From NCBI GenBank assembly GCA_026708305.1, contig JAPOVD010000007.1, positions 62,001 to 126,000 of the forward strand: a DNA stretch of 64,000 nucleotides, read 5' to 3'. Position 1 is the stretch's first letter. Each line of letters starts with the position of its first letter. This stretch comes from Nitrososphaerota archaeon. Its GTDB lineage: Archaea > Thermoproteota > Nitrososphaeria > Nitrososphaerales > Nitrosopumilaceae. A program made the translations under genes and the position numbers. The notes beneath the pieces were generated by a model that ran no database searches, was not told the DNA's origin, and worked only from the letters and a program-made list of their open reading frames with translations. Positions 1 through 9,169 of this stretch are shown here, one piece after another.

Positions 1-346
1 ATATTGTTACACAAATAAAAAATTATTTGTTAATTAAATTTTTTAAATTAATATTTTTGTAATTCTTTCCATATATTTTTTATATATAATGTCATTAGGT
101 CAAAATCTTTACCTATATTTATTTGATTTATTAAATAATAATTAATCTAATTAATTTTATATGCTAATTTTCATATTTTTGTGTTAGTTTATAAAATAAA
201 ATGATTTTTGTCTAATAATTAATAATCTTTTTTAAAACATATGATTATAAACTTTGTTTTAAATTACATTTTGGTTGATTTATTTTTCAATTAATAATAT
301 TCAAAATTGAACATGTTACATGGTTTTATTTATTGAAATCATGATC
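1..346. other. gene-free AT-rich stretch
   Basis: No convincing coding region, tRNA or repeat is visible. The sequence is almost entirely A and T, with many stops in all frames. It lies downstream of the minus-strand UPF0147 gene and may hold that gene's T-rich terminator region or a promoter for a gene left of the window. Confidence 0.5.
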
Positions 347-616
347 TCATTCTCTTATTCTTTCTAGTATTGAAACTGCTTGCCAGAGAGTAACTCGTAT
401 GTGTGATGGTAAATTTGGATCTTGTGTAATTTCATCTAAAATGCTTATGGCATTAGCAGCTCGTACCGAAATTGGATCATTTTCACTAGCTAAATCATTT
501 GTCAAGTCTGTTATGCTTTTCCTAATTGTTTTTGGCGCAGCAAAATTCATTGAAACTTGTTTTAATGTGGCTATGGCATCATGTAATGATTTTTGGTTTT
601 GTTCATTTGTAGTCAT
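347..616 (-). CDS. UPF0147 family protein
   Basis: An 89-residue, mostly helical protein that I recognise as the archaeal UPF0147 family, whose members are about 85-95 residues long and of unknown function. The pattern of an N-terminal helix, a central 'RKSITDL' segment, 'DPISVRAANAISILDEI' and a C-terminal 'WQAVSILERIR' fits the family well. No signal peptide, metal site or catalytic motif is visible. It follows the Rieske ferredoxin gene on the same strand with about 20 bp between them, so the two may be co-transcribed. The family is widespread in archaea; no specific role can be given. Confidence 0.85.
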   Translation of the reverse strand: MTTNEQNQKSLHDAIATLKQVSMNFAAPKTIRKSITDLTNDLASENDPISVRAANAISILDEITQDPNLPSHIRVTLWQAVSILERIRE

Positions 617-636
617 GACTAACGTATTTTATCATA

Positions 637-945
637 TCATAATTCTATAAAAATATCTTCTGATTCTAATTTTATTTTATATGATTTTAAATCATCTATT
701 TTTGTGGGAAATTTCATTAATTTGCCAGTTTTATAATTAAATTTTGCTCCGTGCCAATCGCAAGTTATGGTATTCTTTTCTAGTTTTCCATCTGCTAAAC
801 TTGCTCCAGCATGAGTACATGTATCATCTATTGCATAAAAATTACTGTCGTCATTGATTATTAGTATTTCATTTCCATTTATTCTTGTTTTATATGCATG
901 TCCAGGTAGTATTTCTTTTATATTGCCTATTAATATCTTGCTCAT
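637..945 (-). CDS. Rieske [2Fe-2S] ferredoxin-like protein
   Basis: A small soluble Rieske-type ferredoxin of about 102 residues. The two cluster-binding boxes are present: C43-T-H45 and C62-D-W-H65, giving the 2-Cys/2-His ligands of a [2Fe-2S] centre. There is no membrane anchor, so it resembles free ferredoxins of the NirD/dioxygenase-ferredoxin type rather than the Rieske subunit of a bc complex. It probably passes electrons to an oxygenase or reductase that cannot be identified from the neighbourhood. I chose the ATG at 945; a TTG two codons upstream (951) is an alternative. The gene sits between gltX and the UPF0147 gene on the same strand. Confidence 0.88.
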   Translation of the reverse strand: MSKILIGNIKEILPGHAYKTRINGNEILIINDDSNFYAIDDTCTHAGASLADGKLEKNTITCDWHGAKFNYKTGKLMKFPTKIDDLKSYKIKLESEDIFIEL

Positions 946-1024
946 ATGCAATTGGTGAAATTAATGTTTAATAGTTTTTCTAATTTGTAAAAGATTGTTA
1001 TGATGATGAGTGTTGTTGGAAATA

Positions 1025-2725
1025 TTATTTATGACAGTATATTGCCATTATATCTGAATCCTTACGGCAATATCCAAATCTAATGAATTGTATCATTGAA
1101 TTATAATCTAATTTTAAATAATGAGTTTCAGTATATGCAGAAATTTCCACAAGGCTTTTTGGATTAAATTCGTCTTTGATAAAAATTTCTTTTGGAATTA
1201 ATATTTTTAATTTATGCATGTCATTTTCAGCTACCCATTGAATTTTTTTTATTTTATAATCTATTTCACTATTTGTAAATTCGCCATAAATGCAATTTGG
1301 TTCTATCTTTTTAATTTTTATACTTCCTAGATTTATTAACCATATTTTAGATTCTGGTTTCAGATTGGTAATATCTTCTTTTTCTACATAAAAAACTTCA
1401 TGTATTTTAATTGTTCTTTTTTCACTCTTATTTGGGTAATTCAGATGCTCTATCGTCTTAAACGGTATGTTTTTTATTATCATTTTTTTCTTTGATTTTA
1501 CCATATGTAATCTAATGCTCATTGGATCTATATTCTTTCTATTTATAGATTCTAAAACATCAAATGGCGCTAACGTGTTGGATTTAGTGAATCCTAACGA
1601 TATTATGAATTTTCTAATTGCAATTGGAAGTATACCTCGTCTTTTCATGGATCTTAATGTAGATAGTCTCGGATCATCATGACCTGATATTTTTTTTCCA
1701 TCTATTAATGATTTTATTTTTCTTTTTGATACTGGTATCCCCTTTAATTCCAATCTAGAAAATTCTAATACTTTTGGACTTCTCATTTTCAATGAATCTA
1801 GTATTTTATAATACAATTCGTTTCTTAACTCATATTCTTTTGATCTGAAAGCGTGAGTTATTCCATCGATACTATCTTCTATGGATGTAGAAAAATCATA
1901 GCTTGGCCACACTTTATATTTGGTTTTTAGAGTGGGATGACTTGTATTTATTATACGAAATAAAACAGGATCTCTCATCACAGTATTATTTGATTCCATG
2001 TCTCCTCTAAATCTTACTATGGCTTCTCCACTCTTGTATTTATTCTGCATCATGACCCATTTTGAATTATTTTGATCTTCGTTATTATTTCTACATTTAC
2101 ATGGTTTTTTATTATGTCTGTTATTTTGAACAATTTCTTTTTTACAAGTACAGATGTATGCAGAATTGGATTCAATTAATTTTACACATTTATCATACAT
2201 TAATTCTATATCTTCAGAAGAATTTTTTATATTACTAAATTTTATTTCGAGCCAATTCAGATCTTCTATTATGTGCTGATAATATTCTAATTTTTCGTTT
2301 AATGGATTTGTGTCATCGATTCTCAATATTATTTTCCCATTGTACATTTTAGAATATTCCTCATTTATTATTACAGCTTTTGCATGTCCTATATGCAAAT
2401 ATCCATTTGGTTCTGGAGCAAATCTTGTAACTACTTTTCCTTTTTTTGCATTTTTTAAAATTGGTAGTTGCGTATGGTACTTTTGTATACTGCTTTCGAT
2501 TTTATATTTTTTAAGTTCATTTTCTTGTTGGTATTTATCCAAATTATTTACTTCTTTCACAATTTTATTTATTTCGTAATTCACTTCATCTATTTTGTAA
2601 CGAAGATCTAAACGTAGGGATAAAACTCTATTCAAAATAATCTTGGCATGTGCTTTTCCATTATATTTCACAGCATTTTGTAATGCTAGCTTCCATACTT
2701 CGTTTTTTAGTTCAGTGTCAAACAA
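1025..2725 (-). CDS. gltX: glutamyl-tRNA synthetase (archaeal type)
   Basis: A class I aminoacyl-tRNA synthetase charging tRNA-Glu; archaeal enzymes of this type are often non-discriminating and also charge tRNA-Gln as a step of the transamidation route. The 566 residues are a usual length. The HIGH box is intact at residues 111-114 (PNGYLHIGHAKA) and the KMSKS-like loop is VSKRK at 332-336, which is the archaeal GlnRS/GluRS-like form. Cysteine pairs at 192/194 and 209/211 may bind zinc. It starts with TTG directly after the stop codon of the prenyl synthase gene, so it is the last member of the isoprenoid operon. Confidence 0.95.
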   Translation of the reverse strand: MFDTELKNEVWKLALQNAVKYNGKAHAKIILNRVLSLRLDLRYKIDEVNYEINKIVKEVNNLDKYQQENELKKYKIESSIQKYHTQLPILKNAKKGKVVTRFAPEPNGYLHIGHAKAVIINEEYSKMYNGKIILRIDDTNPLNEKLEYYQHIIEDLNWLEIKFSNIKNSSEDIELMYDKCVKLIESNSAYICTCKKEIVQNNRHNKKPCKCRNNNEDQNNSKWVMMQNKYKSGEAIVRFRGDMESNNTVMRDPVLFRIINTSHPTLKTKYKVWPSYDFSTSIEDSIDGITHAFRSKEYELRNELYYKILDSLKMRSPKVLEFSRLELKGIPVSKRKIKSLIDGKKISGHDDPRLSTLRSMKRRGILPIAIRKFIISLGFTKSNTLAPFDVLESINRKNIDPMSIRLHMVKSKKKMIIKNIPFKTIEHLNYPNKSEKRTIKIHEVFYVEKEDITNLKPESKIWLINLGSIKIKKIEPNCIYGEFTNSEIDYKIKKIQWVAENDMHKLKILIPKEIFIKDEFNPKSLVEISAYTETHYLKLDYNSMIQFIRFGYCRKDSDIMAIYCHK

Positions 2726-3700
2726 TTATAATGCTCTTTGTACAACAAAATCTAAAAGTTCTACTAATTCATTTCTTTGTTTTCCGTCATAATCATTGAT
2801 TATGTTTTTTGCCTTTTTTGAATAATTAGTAGCTTGTTTTCTCACAATATGATTTATTTTCATTTTATGGATAATATTGATTGCATTTACTAATTCTTCT
2901 TTTGTAGAATTAACATTTCCAAATACTTTCATTATCTCATTATGAGATCTTCCTTTGGATTTGTTTATAGCCATTATTATTGGAAGTGATTTTTTTCCTT
3001 CTCTTAAATCATTTCCTACTGGTTTTCTAGTAATTTTAGAGTCTCCAGATATTCCTATTAAATCATCTACAATTTGAAATGCTATGCCGATATTTTTTCC
3101 AAACTTGGCAAAATTTTTTATATCTTTGCTATTTTTTTGTGCACAAATTGCACCAATAGCACACGCGGATTCAAATAAAGATGCAGTTTTTTTTTCAATC
3201 ATCTTTATATATGAAGTTTCTGTAGGTATTGATTTATTTTGTGCCATTTTTATATCAGCATATTGGCCTTCACAAAGTTTGATGCATGATTTTGATAATG
3301 TTGAAATTACTTTTTGTGACATATGAGAAGGTATATGATCAGATACTATCTGATATGATTTAGAAAACAATATGTCTCCGGCTAAAATTGCTATTGGTAA
3401 ACTAAATTTTTTATGAACGGTATCTACACCATGACGAGTTTCATCATTATCTATTATGTCATCGTGAATTAAAGTAAAGTTATGTATCATCTCAATTGCA
3501 TTGGCTGCATAAATTGAATATTTTTCATCACCTCCAAGTATTTCACAACATTTTAAAACTAAATATGGTCTGATCCTTTTTCCACCATTTTTTATTAAAT
3601 GTGTTGCAGCATCATACAAATTAGATGGTTTTCCATTTAGGTTAGAAAGTAGTTTAAGTTTCAACGTAGTATTTTTGGTTAAAGAATTTATATTTATCAT
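2726..3700 (-). CDS. polyprenyl (geranylgeranyl) diphosphate synthase
   Basis: A trans-prenyltransferase of the IspA/IdsA family that condenses isopentenyl diphosphate with allylic primers to make C20 or C25 chains for ether lipids. The first aspartate-rich motif is DDIID at residues 80-84 and the second is DDLIG at 212-216 followed by GD; GGKRIRP around 39-45 binds the diphosphate. The length of 324 residues is normal. Chain length cannot be read with certainty from sequence; the position before the first DDxxD would need modelling. Its ATG overlaps the IDI stop by 4 bp, indicating translational coupling within the isoprenoid operon. Confidence 0.93.
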   Translation of the reverse strand: MININSLTKNTTLKLKLLSNLNGKPSNLYDAATHLIKNGGKRIRPYLVLKCCEILGGDEKYSIYAANAIEMIHNFTLIHDDIIDNDETRHGVDTVHKKFSLPIAILAGDILFSKSYQIVSDHIPSHMSQKVISTLSKSCIKLCEGQYADIKMAQNKSIPTETSYIKMIEKKTASLFESACAIGAICAQKNSKDIKNFAKFGKNIGIAFQIVDDLIGISGDSKITRKPVGNDLREGKKSLPIIMAINKSKGRSHNEIMKVFGNVNSTKEELVNAINIIHKMKINHIVRKQATNYSKKAKNIINDYDGKQRNELVELLDFVVQRAL

Positions 3701-4320
3701 TCAACAAACCTCCAATTATTTTTATTAGGAAAATAATAATTGATTGATTCTTCTAATGTTCTTTTGAATTCTAGTTTATTCCATTTATCAGCAATGTTGC
3801 CATAATTGATACGAGAGAAAAATAGTAAATACAATGCAACTATCATCCATGGACAATAAGCTTTTATGTTGGTTTTTAATTCATGATTTAATCTATTTAT
3901 ATCTGCCCACATTATTTTGCTAATTTCGTTTTTATTATAATTTATTTGTTTTTCTAATTTGCCAATTAATACTCCACACATCTCATTTTCTGAACCTATA
4001 TTTTCATATTGAATATGATATTCAAATTTGAATAAATATTCTAATTTGCAAGTGACACCCAATTCTTCTTGCATTCTTCTTTCTGCAGCAATTGTATAGT
4101 TTTCGGAATTTTTAGGATGACTTGCTATCGTGCCATCCCAACAATTTGACCATAACATCTTCGTATTGCTCCTTTTTGTTAAAAGTAGTTCGTTTTTATT
4201 GTTGAAAATGCAAGTAGTAAAAGCTCTGTGTAATTTTCCAGATGGTAAATGACATAAATATTTTTCTTCTGTTCCAACTACATCGTCATTTTTATCTACT
4301 AATATTACGTAATTAGACAT
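3697..4320 (-). CDS. idi: Nudix-type isopentenyl-diphosphate isomerase (type 1-like)
   Basis: A 207-residue Nudix hydrolase-fold protein placed exactly where an isopentenyl diphosphate isomerase is expected, between isopentenyl phosphate kinase and the prenyl synthase. The Nudix-like helix reads AAERRMQEELG, and the ENEMCG segment matches the catalytic-Glu region of type 1 IDI. The region that in E. coli IDI reads WTNSVCGHP is here WDGTIASHP, so the usual catalytic cysteine is an alanine; a cysteine lies two residues before the tryptophan-aspartate-glycine (NCWDG). Function as IDI is inferred from context; another Nudix role is possible. It overlaps the next gene by 4 bp (ATGA). Confidence 0.82.
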   Translation of the reverse strand: MSNYVILVDKNDDVVGTEEKYLCHLPSGKLHRAFTTCIFNNKNELLLTKRSNTKMLWSNCWDGTIASHPKNSENYTIAAERRMQEELGVTCKLEYLFKFEYHIQYENIGSENEMCGVLIGKLEKQINYNKNEISKIMWADINRLNHELKTNIKAYCPWMIVALYLLFFSRINYGNIADKWNKLEFKRTLEESINYYFPNKNNWRFVE

Positions 4321-4326
4321 TGTATT

Positions 4327-5064
4327 TCATTCAAGTAAAGTCCCAACAAATCTAACATTATTAATAGCATCTATTATTCTATTCGGTTTGTTTCCATTCA
4401 CAAAAAATACTTTTACATTTAATGTTTGTATTTGTTTAGCTTCATTACATTTACGTTCTATGCCGCCAGTAGAATCATTGATCATTTTTATATCTGGTTT
4501 TTCATTATTCAATTTATAAATCAATTTTTTTTTAGCGAAATTAGAATAGATTCCATCTTCATTTAAAATAAATATTGCTAATCTTGGTTTAATGATCTTT
4601 GATAATATAGTCATTATTCTATCACCTGACAATATGTATGATCTTCTCTTATAGCGCCATAATACATCACCATATGATATTGGAACTAGTCCTGATTTTG
4701 AAATCTCTTTCATTTCTAATATTTTCTCTATGATTGGAATACCATGAACATTTATGAAATTGCTAGCAGGAAAAACATATGGATTAAACCCAGTTTTGAA
4801 AAACGCATTTAAAATTATTTTGTTTAGCTCAACCATTGAATTTTTCACAATTGAAATTCCATGACTGTTATATTTCATAGGTTTTGTATGCATGTTATAT
4901 TTTAATGACCAATAATGCCCAAATGAACCACCTCCATGAATTATTATAATTTCTTCTTTGACGGTTTTTAACTTCTCCACAATTTTATTAATCCTATTTA
5001 ATTTTACAGTTAATGATTTTTGTTTGTTTGTTATTATGGACCCTCCTAATTTTATAATTATCAT
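4327..5064 (-). CDS. isopentenyl phosphate kinase
   Basis: A 245-residue amino-acid-kinase-fold enzyme that phosphorylates isopentenyl phosphate to isopentenyl diphosphate, the last step of the archaeal modified mevalonate pathway. The N-terminal lysine and glycine loop (KLGGS, residues 5-9) and the GGGSFGH segment ending in the catalytic histidine at residue 50 are present, as is the SGDRIM nucleotide-site segment. Its presence implies the archaeal route with phosphomevalonate dehydratase or decarboxylase rather than the classical route. It lies 6 bp from idi and 46 bp downstream of mevalonate kinase in one operon. Confidence 0.92.
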   Translation of the reverse strand: MIIIKLGGSIITNKQKSLTVKLNRINKIVEKLKTVKEEIIIIHGGGSFGHYWSLKYNMHTKPMKYNSHGISIVKNSMVELNKIILNAFFKTGFNPYVFPASNFINVHGIPIIEKILEMKEISKSGLVPISYGDVLWRYKRRSYILSGDRIMTILSKIIKPRLAIFILNEDGIYSNFAKKKLIYKLNNEKPDIKMINDSTGGIERKCNEAKQIQTLNVKVFFVNGNKPNRIIDAINNVRFVGTLLE

Positions 5065-5110
5065 ATATTGATCTGATCCTCAAAAATGTTAATTACTATT
5101 TTGTTCATAA

Positions 5111-6055
5111 CTAGTTTTGTTTATTGACAGTTACACCATGACGCTCATTTTCTATTTGAAAACATTTATAGTTTTCATTTATAGAATTAATCAGTTTATC
5201 TTCATTTTGTTTATCGATTAATACAATTATGCATCCTCCATCTCCAGCTCCGGTGATCTTGGCACCGTATGAAATATAATTTACTTGTCTTATTAAATTG
5301 TCTATGGTTTTATTGGATACTCCAATTTGTCTTAAATATTCTTGGTTTTTCTTCATTTGAGTACCAATAGAATTTAAATTATTATTAATTAAACTATGCT
5401 TCAACTTTTTAATCAATAGTAATTCTTTTTTACATAACAAATCAAAATGTTTTTTATTGTCATGTTTAAATTTCATAACTTTCTTAACTGTTAAATCTGT
5501 AGAATGCCTTGTCATGGAATTTATTACTAATAAATTGATTTTTTTATTGGTGTTAATTTTTTTGAAGCCGAATTTTTTGTCGTATTCTATAATTCCTCCA
5601 TAAGTACAAATCGTGCAGTCAGCTCCTGAAGTATTTTCAAAAATTGTTTTTTCTCCTTCTTTAGCTAATTCTACAATGCATTTTTTTGTAATTTTACCAA
5701 ATAATCCAGACACTGATGCTGCTACTGCCACACAACATGCTGAAGATGAGCCTAACCCTACTCCAACTGGTATATCTGATTTTATAATAATCTTTATTCC
5801 TCCTACATAATTATATTTATTAAATATTTTTTTTATGATACAAATAAAAGGCCTTATTATATTGATTGTATTGTCAGATAAATCATCTATGATCACATTG
5901 CAAATATCTGATGTTATTATTATTTTCTTACTCATGAATTCTGCAGTTACGTTTACACGCATATTTATTGAACATAAAATAGATTTAGTGCCATGTACAA
6001 CAAAATGCTCGCCGGCAAGTATTATTTTACCTGGAGCTGAAGCTATCGATTTCAA
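5111..6055 (-). CDS. mvk: mevalonate kinase
   Basis: A GHMP-family kinase that phosphorylates mevalonate at the entry to the isoprenoid pathway. Motif 1 (SAPGKIILAGEH, residues 6-17), the phosphate-binding loop PVGVGLGSSSA (96-106), the catalytic aspartate in SGAD (146) and the C-terminal KITGAGDGGC motif are all visible. The length, 314 residues, is standard for archaeal enzymes. The start is TTG at 6055. A TATA-like element about 20-25 bp upstream suggests it heads its own transcript running through ipk, idi, the prenyl synthase and gltX. Confidence 0.94.
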   Translation of the reverse strand: MKSIASAPGKIILAGEHFVVHGTKSILCSINMRVNVTAEFMSKKIIITSDICNVIIDDLSDNTINIIRPFICIIKKIFNKYNYVGGIKIIIKSDIPVGVGLGSSSACCVAVAASVSGLFGKITKKCIVELAKEGEKTIFENTSGADCTICTYGGIIEYDKKFGFKKINTNKKINLLVINSMTRHSTDLTVKKVMKFKHDNKKHFDLLCKKELLLIKKLKHSLINNNLNSIGTQMKKNQEYLRQIGVSNKTIDNLIRQVNYISYGAKITGAGDGGCIIVLIDKQNEDKLINSINENYKCFQIENERHGVTVNKQN

Positions 6056-6069
6056 CTGAAATTTATTAT

Positions 6070-6082
6070 GGTGATTTAAAAG
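6070..6082 (-). promoter_or_regulatory. putative TATA box for mvk operon
   Basis: On the minus strand this reads CTTTTAAATCAC, close to the archaeal TATA element. Its centre is about 20-25 bp from the TTG start of mevalonate kinase, so the mRNA would be almost leaderless. In such AT-rich DNA a match can occur by chance. Confidence 0.3.
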
Positions 6083-6231
6083 ATTAATTTTTTGATGCTT
6101 TGGTATTTGAGTTTTTTTAATGGTTTTAACATATTCTAAACTAAGTATATTGTAATTTTTTCACGTTTATGCATCAATCATCTTTATATGTTGTATTAAA
6201 AAGTTAATTTTATTGATAGTACACAGACGTT

Positions 6232-6852
6232 TTAATTTACGTCATCTCCAATTGTTTTAGTCTCAAAATCATCTATTTCATATTTCATTTTTTCGTTATG
6301 TGATAGTTTCCCTGTATTAAGTAATACTTCTTGTGTTAGTAACCAATATATAGTTGCAAGGGATTTTCTTCCTTTGTTGTTAGCTGGTATTATTAAATCT
6401 ACATTGGATGTTATATTATCTGTATTTGCTATTCCTATTACTGGTATACCTGCATTAGTAGCTTCTCTTATGGCTTGAATGTCTATTTGAGGATCTGAAA
6501 TCAATACAAGTTTAGGTTCTATATAATAAGGTAGAGATGGATTAGTTAACGTTCCTGGCATAAATCTTCCAAGTATTTTTTTTGCTCCTGTTAACTCACA
6601 AAACATTTCTATAGGTGTTATTGCATACTCTTTTCCAGAACATACTATGATCTTTTCAGGAGTTATTCTATTGATGAATTTTGCAGCTATTTGAATCCGT
6701 TCAAGTATTAAATTCATATTCAACATGTAAAGACCTTCTGGATTTGCTTTCGTTATAAATTGTTTCATAAACTTAGTTTTGACTTGCGTTCCTATCCTTA
6801 TTCCTGTTGCAAGGAGTTTTTTTTTTAAGATTAGTATTTCATTATTGCTCAA
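6232..6852 (-). CDS. rps2: 30S ribosomal protein S2
   Basis: A 206-residue archaeal S2 protein (the SA/p40 family) of the small ribosomal subunit. Diagnostic segments are GIRIGTQVKTKFMKQFI near the N terminus, GRFMPGTLTNPSL near residue 100 and the C-terminal GIPVIGIANTDN / NNKGRKSLA stretch. The start is TTG. It follows enolase by about 10 bp; the rpoN-eno-rps2-mvk order is a conserved archaeal arrangement, although no gene lies in the 176 bp between rps2 and mvk here. Confidence 0.96.
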   Translation of the reverse strand: MSNNEILILKKKLLATGIRIGTQVKTKFMKQFITKANPEGLYMLNMNLILERIQIAAKFINRITPEKIIVCSGKEYAITPIEMFCELTGAKKILGRFMPGTLTNPSLPYYIEPKLVLISDPQIDIQAIREATNAGIPVIGIANTDNITSNVDLIIPANNKGRKSLATIYWLLTQEVLLNTGKLSHNEKMKYEIDDFETKTIGDDVN

Positions 6853-6862
6853 ATTGTTATTT

Positions 6863-8098
6863 TTATAGTTGAGTCATTCCGTGTATTAAATCATACTCTG
6901 AAATTCGTATTAATTCATTGATTTTAGATATTCTTTCTCCTCCTACTACTCCGATTTTTAACATTTTAGATCCTGTGCATATTCCTATGTGTACTATTTG
7001 GGAATCTATAGTTTCTCCAGATCTATGAGATGTTATTATTTTAATATTGTGCTTTTTTGCATGTTTAGCAAATTTTAATGCATCATACAAACTTCCAGCT
7101 TGATTAACTTTGAGAATAGTTGCATTACATGATTTTAAATTTATAGCTTTTTCTAAAAACATTGTATTTGTAACTGTCAAATCGTCTCCAGCTATTAACA
7201 CATTAGGAAATTCATTAGTTAATTCTGACATTGCACCAAATGCATCTTGATGTACTGCATCTTCTACATATGTAAGCTTATATCTATTGATTAAATCAGA
7301 AACAAATTTAATTTGCTCTTCTTGATTAAAACGTTTATTATTTTTATATCTATATTTTTCAGATTTTTGATCCCATTGAGTAGAAGCTGCAATATCTATT
7401 CCCAATGATATGTCTTTGCCTAGTTTATATCCAGAACTTTCACATGCTTGGCATGAAGCTTCTAAAGCCTCTTCATTACCTATTTCTGGTGCCCACCCAC
7501 CTTCATCACTTTTCCCACCTGTAAAATTTATGTTTCTTTTTTGTAATATATTACGCAATTCATTATGTACTTTAAAATTAATTTCTATTGCTTCTCTTAT
7601 TGATTTTGCTCCATGTGGGCAAACAAGGATTTCTTGAATGTCTGGAGTTCCATTTCCTGCATGCAACCCGCCTCCTAAAATATTGCCTAATGGAATAGGG
7701 AATTCTAATTTTGATTCATCAGTTAATAACTTAAATAATGGAACACCAAAAAATCTTGAAGCAGATTCCATGGATGCAATGGTTATTGCAAAAGCTACCG
7801 CGCCTCCTATATTTGAATAATTATCAGTTTTGTCTACATTTCTAATTGTGTTATGTATGCATTTAAGATCTGCTGGATCTAATCCTAAAAATTTATTAAT
7901 GTTGTTATTTAGTAATTTTAAACATTTTTCTGGTTCCCCATTTGGGAAATTAATTGCTTCATTTCTTCCTATGCTAGCACCAGACGGTACTGACACTCTT
8001 CCCATGTATTTATTATCTGTTATTACATCTAACTCTATAGTCTTGCTACCTCGACTATCATAAATTAATCTACTTTTTACTTCAGTAATTTTTTGCAA
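6863..8098 (-). CDS. eno: enolase (phosphopyruvate hydratase)
   Basis: Interconverts 2-phosphoglycerate and phosphoenolpyruvate; in this organism it would act mainly in gluconeogenesis together with the PEPCK encoded at 43.4 kb. The 411 residues include the flexible loop SGASIGRNE, the metal-binding GDDLTVTN segment, the catalytic lysine segment LKVNQAG and the signature SHRSGET. Length is normal for archaea. The start is TTG, one base after the rpoN stop codon. Confidence 0.96.
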   Translation of the reverse strand: MQKITEVKSRLIYDSRGSKTIELDVITDNKYMGRVSVPSGASIGRNEAINFPNGEPEKCLKLLNNNINKFLGLDPADLKCIHNTIRNVDKTDNYSNIGGAVAFAITIASMESASRFFGVPLFKLLTDESKLEFPIPLGNILGGGLHAGNGTPDIQEILVCPHGAKSIREAIEINFKVHNELRNILQKRNINFTGGKSDEGGWAPEIGNEEALEASCQACESSGYKLGKDISLGIDIAASTQWDQKSEKYRYKNNKRFNQEEQIKFVSDLINRYKLTYVEDAVHQDAFGAMSELTNEFPNVLIAGDDLTVTNTMFLEKAINLKSCNATILKVNQAGSLYDALKFAKHAKKHNIKIITSHRSGETIDSQIVHIGICTGSKMLKIGVVGGERISKINELIRISEYDLIHGMTQL

Positions 8099-8099
8099 G

Positions 8100-8336
8100 C
8101 TATGTTAGCTCTGACTGAACTTCCTGATGTCGTCTTTGTATTGCTTCATGAAAAGGTATTATTTGTTGTATTGTTTCTACTGATGTGAGAAGCATTCTTC
8201 TACAACAATATCTTTTTATTCCAAATTCATCTAAAACAATTTTTGGTTTATCTCCTGATTTAACTCTCTCTAGATATTCATTAAACTTATCAGCTATTAA
8301 ATTACCACAAGTAAAACATCTTATTGGAATTAACAT
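8100..8336 (-). CDS. rpoN: DNA-directed RNA polymerase subunit N (Rpb10 homologue)
   Basis: A small zinc-binding RNA polymerase subunit, 78 residues. The metal site is C7xxC10 and the adjacent pair C44-C45 (CFTCG...YCCRRML), exactly as in archaeal RpoN and eukaryotic Rpb10. The C terminus is a few residues longer than the typical 65-70. In most archaea rpoN follows L13-S9; here the upstream neighbour is a divergent tRNA-Leu, so the ribosomal genes that usually precede it are elsewhere. Confidence 0.96.
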   Translation of the reverse strand: MLIPIRCFTCGNLIADKFNEYLERVKSGDKPKIVLDEFGIKRYCCRRMLLTSVETIQQIIPFHEAIQRRHQEVQSELT

Positions 8337-8395
8337 GTAATCAATATTAACTGCGAATCAAGGATTATAAAAACCATTCATTAAGAAGATTTGTA

Positions 8396-8477
8396 GCGGA
8401 TATTGCCGAGCGGTCAAAGGCGCTAGCTTGAGGTGCTAGTCTCTAGGAGTTCATGGGTTCAAATCCCATTATCCGCA
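8396..8477 (+). tRNA. tRNA-Leu (GAG)
   Basis: An 82-nt class II tRNA. The acceptor GCGGATA pairs with TATCCGC followed by discriminator A. The anticodon stem CTAGC/GCTAG encloses the 7-base loop TTGAGGT, giving anticodon GAG (Leu). The extra arm lies between this stem and the T stem ATGGG/CCCAT with loop TTCAAAT. No intron and no encoded CCA. It is divergent from rpoN. Confidence 0.95.
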
Positions 8478-8491
8478 TAATATGTGATCTG

Positions 8492-9097
8492 TCATCTAAT
8501 AGATTTCATAGTTTCTATTAATTTTGTTCGTCTCATTTCTTCTGTGACAGCAGATCTTGTATCCTCTATCAATATTCTATTCACATCAATTTTTCTTCTC
8601 ATTTCTTTTATTATTTTGTCATAGAATGTTAATGGATATAATGATGAATATAATTTCTCCATGAGATTAAAAATCTTGGAAGCTTCTGTTGGTTTACTAT
8701 TTCTGATCTCATAATATGTTAAACGTTTTAATTCTCCAATACAATCCAACAACCCTAAAATATATGAATCGCGTTGCACTCCTAATTGGTTTTGAGATTT
8801 TATTTCTTTTCCCTCTATTATTGTTAGTAACGAATCAGCTTCTACGTATTCTTGTTCTGCTGTGATCATATATCTGAATAAATTATTGCTGACTTTATTT
8901 CTATTTTTTATTAATAATTTTTTAGCTTTTTTAATCTGCATTCCAGCTTTTTCTAGTTTTCGTTCGTGTGATAATGCAATTGCTTTATTACATGCAATTA
9001 CCACTACTCGCATATTTTTTATTATATTTTCTCGCATAGATTGAATTTTTGTTAAATCTTTTATGATGTATTTTAATGATCTATTCACATTATTCAA
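8492..9097 (-). CDS. translin family protein
   Basis: An all-helical 201-residue protein I assign to the archaeal translin/TRAX family (COG2178), which in eukaryotes forms an octameric nucleic-acid-binding and RNA-cleaving complex. Supporting segments are the mid-protein GLLDCIGELKR, a family signature, and the C-terminal IEDTRSAVTEEMRR helix, which carries acidic residues. The archaeal members' substrate is not settled. The start is TTG. It ends 14 bp from the 3' end of the tRNA-Leu gene on the opposite strand, which is a suggestive neighbour for a tRNA- or RNA-related protein, but that link is inference. Confidence 0.82.
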   Translation of the reverse strand: MNNVNRSLKYIIKDLTKIQSMRENIIKNMRVVVIACNKAIALSHERKLEKAGMQIKKAKKLLIKNRNKVSNNLFRYMITAEQEYVEADSLLTIIEGKEIKSQNQLGVQRDSYILGLLDCIGELKRLTYYEIRNSKPTEASKIFNLMEKLYSSLYPLTFYDKIIKEMRRKIDVNRILIEDTRSAVTEEMRRTKLIETMKSIR

Positions 9098-9169
9098 TGT
9101 TTAAATTGTTATGTGCAACAATAAAGTTCTTTCCAAAGATGTTATTTACGAGAGTGGTTTAATAACACA

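Noticed and set aside
6056-6231. A small gene or a remnant of the Memo gene often found between rps2 and mvk
   Set aside because: No frame gives a recognisable product in 176 bp; the gap looks like a promoter region.
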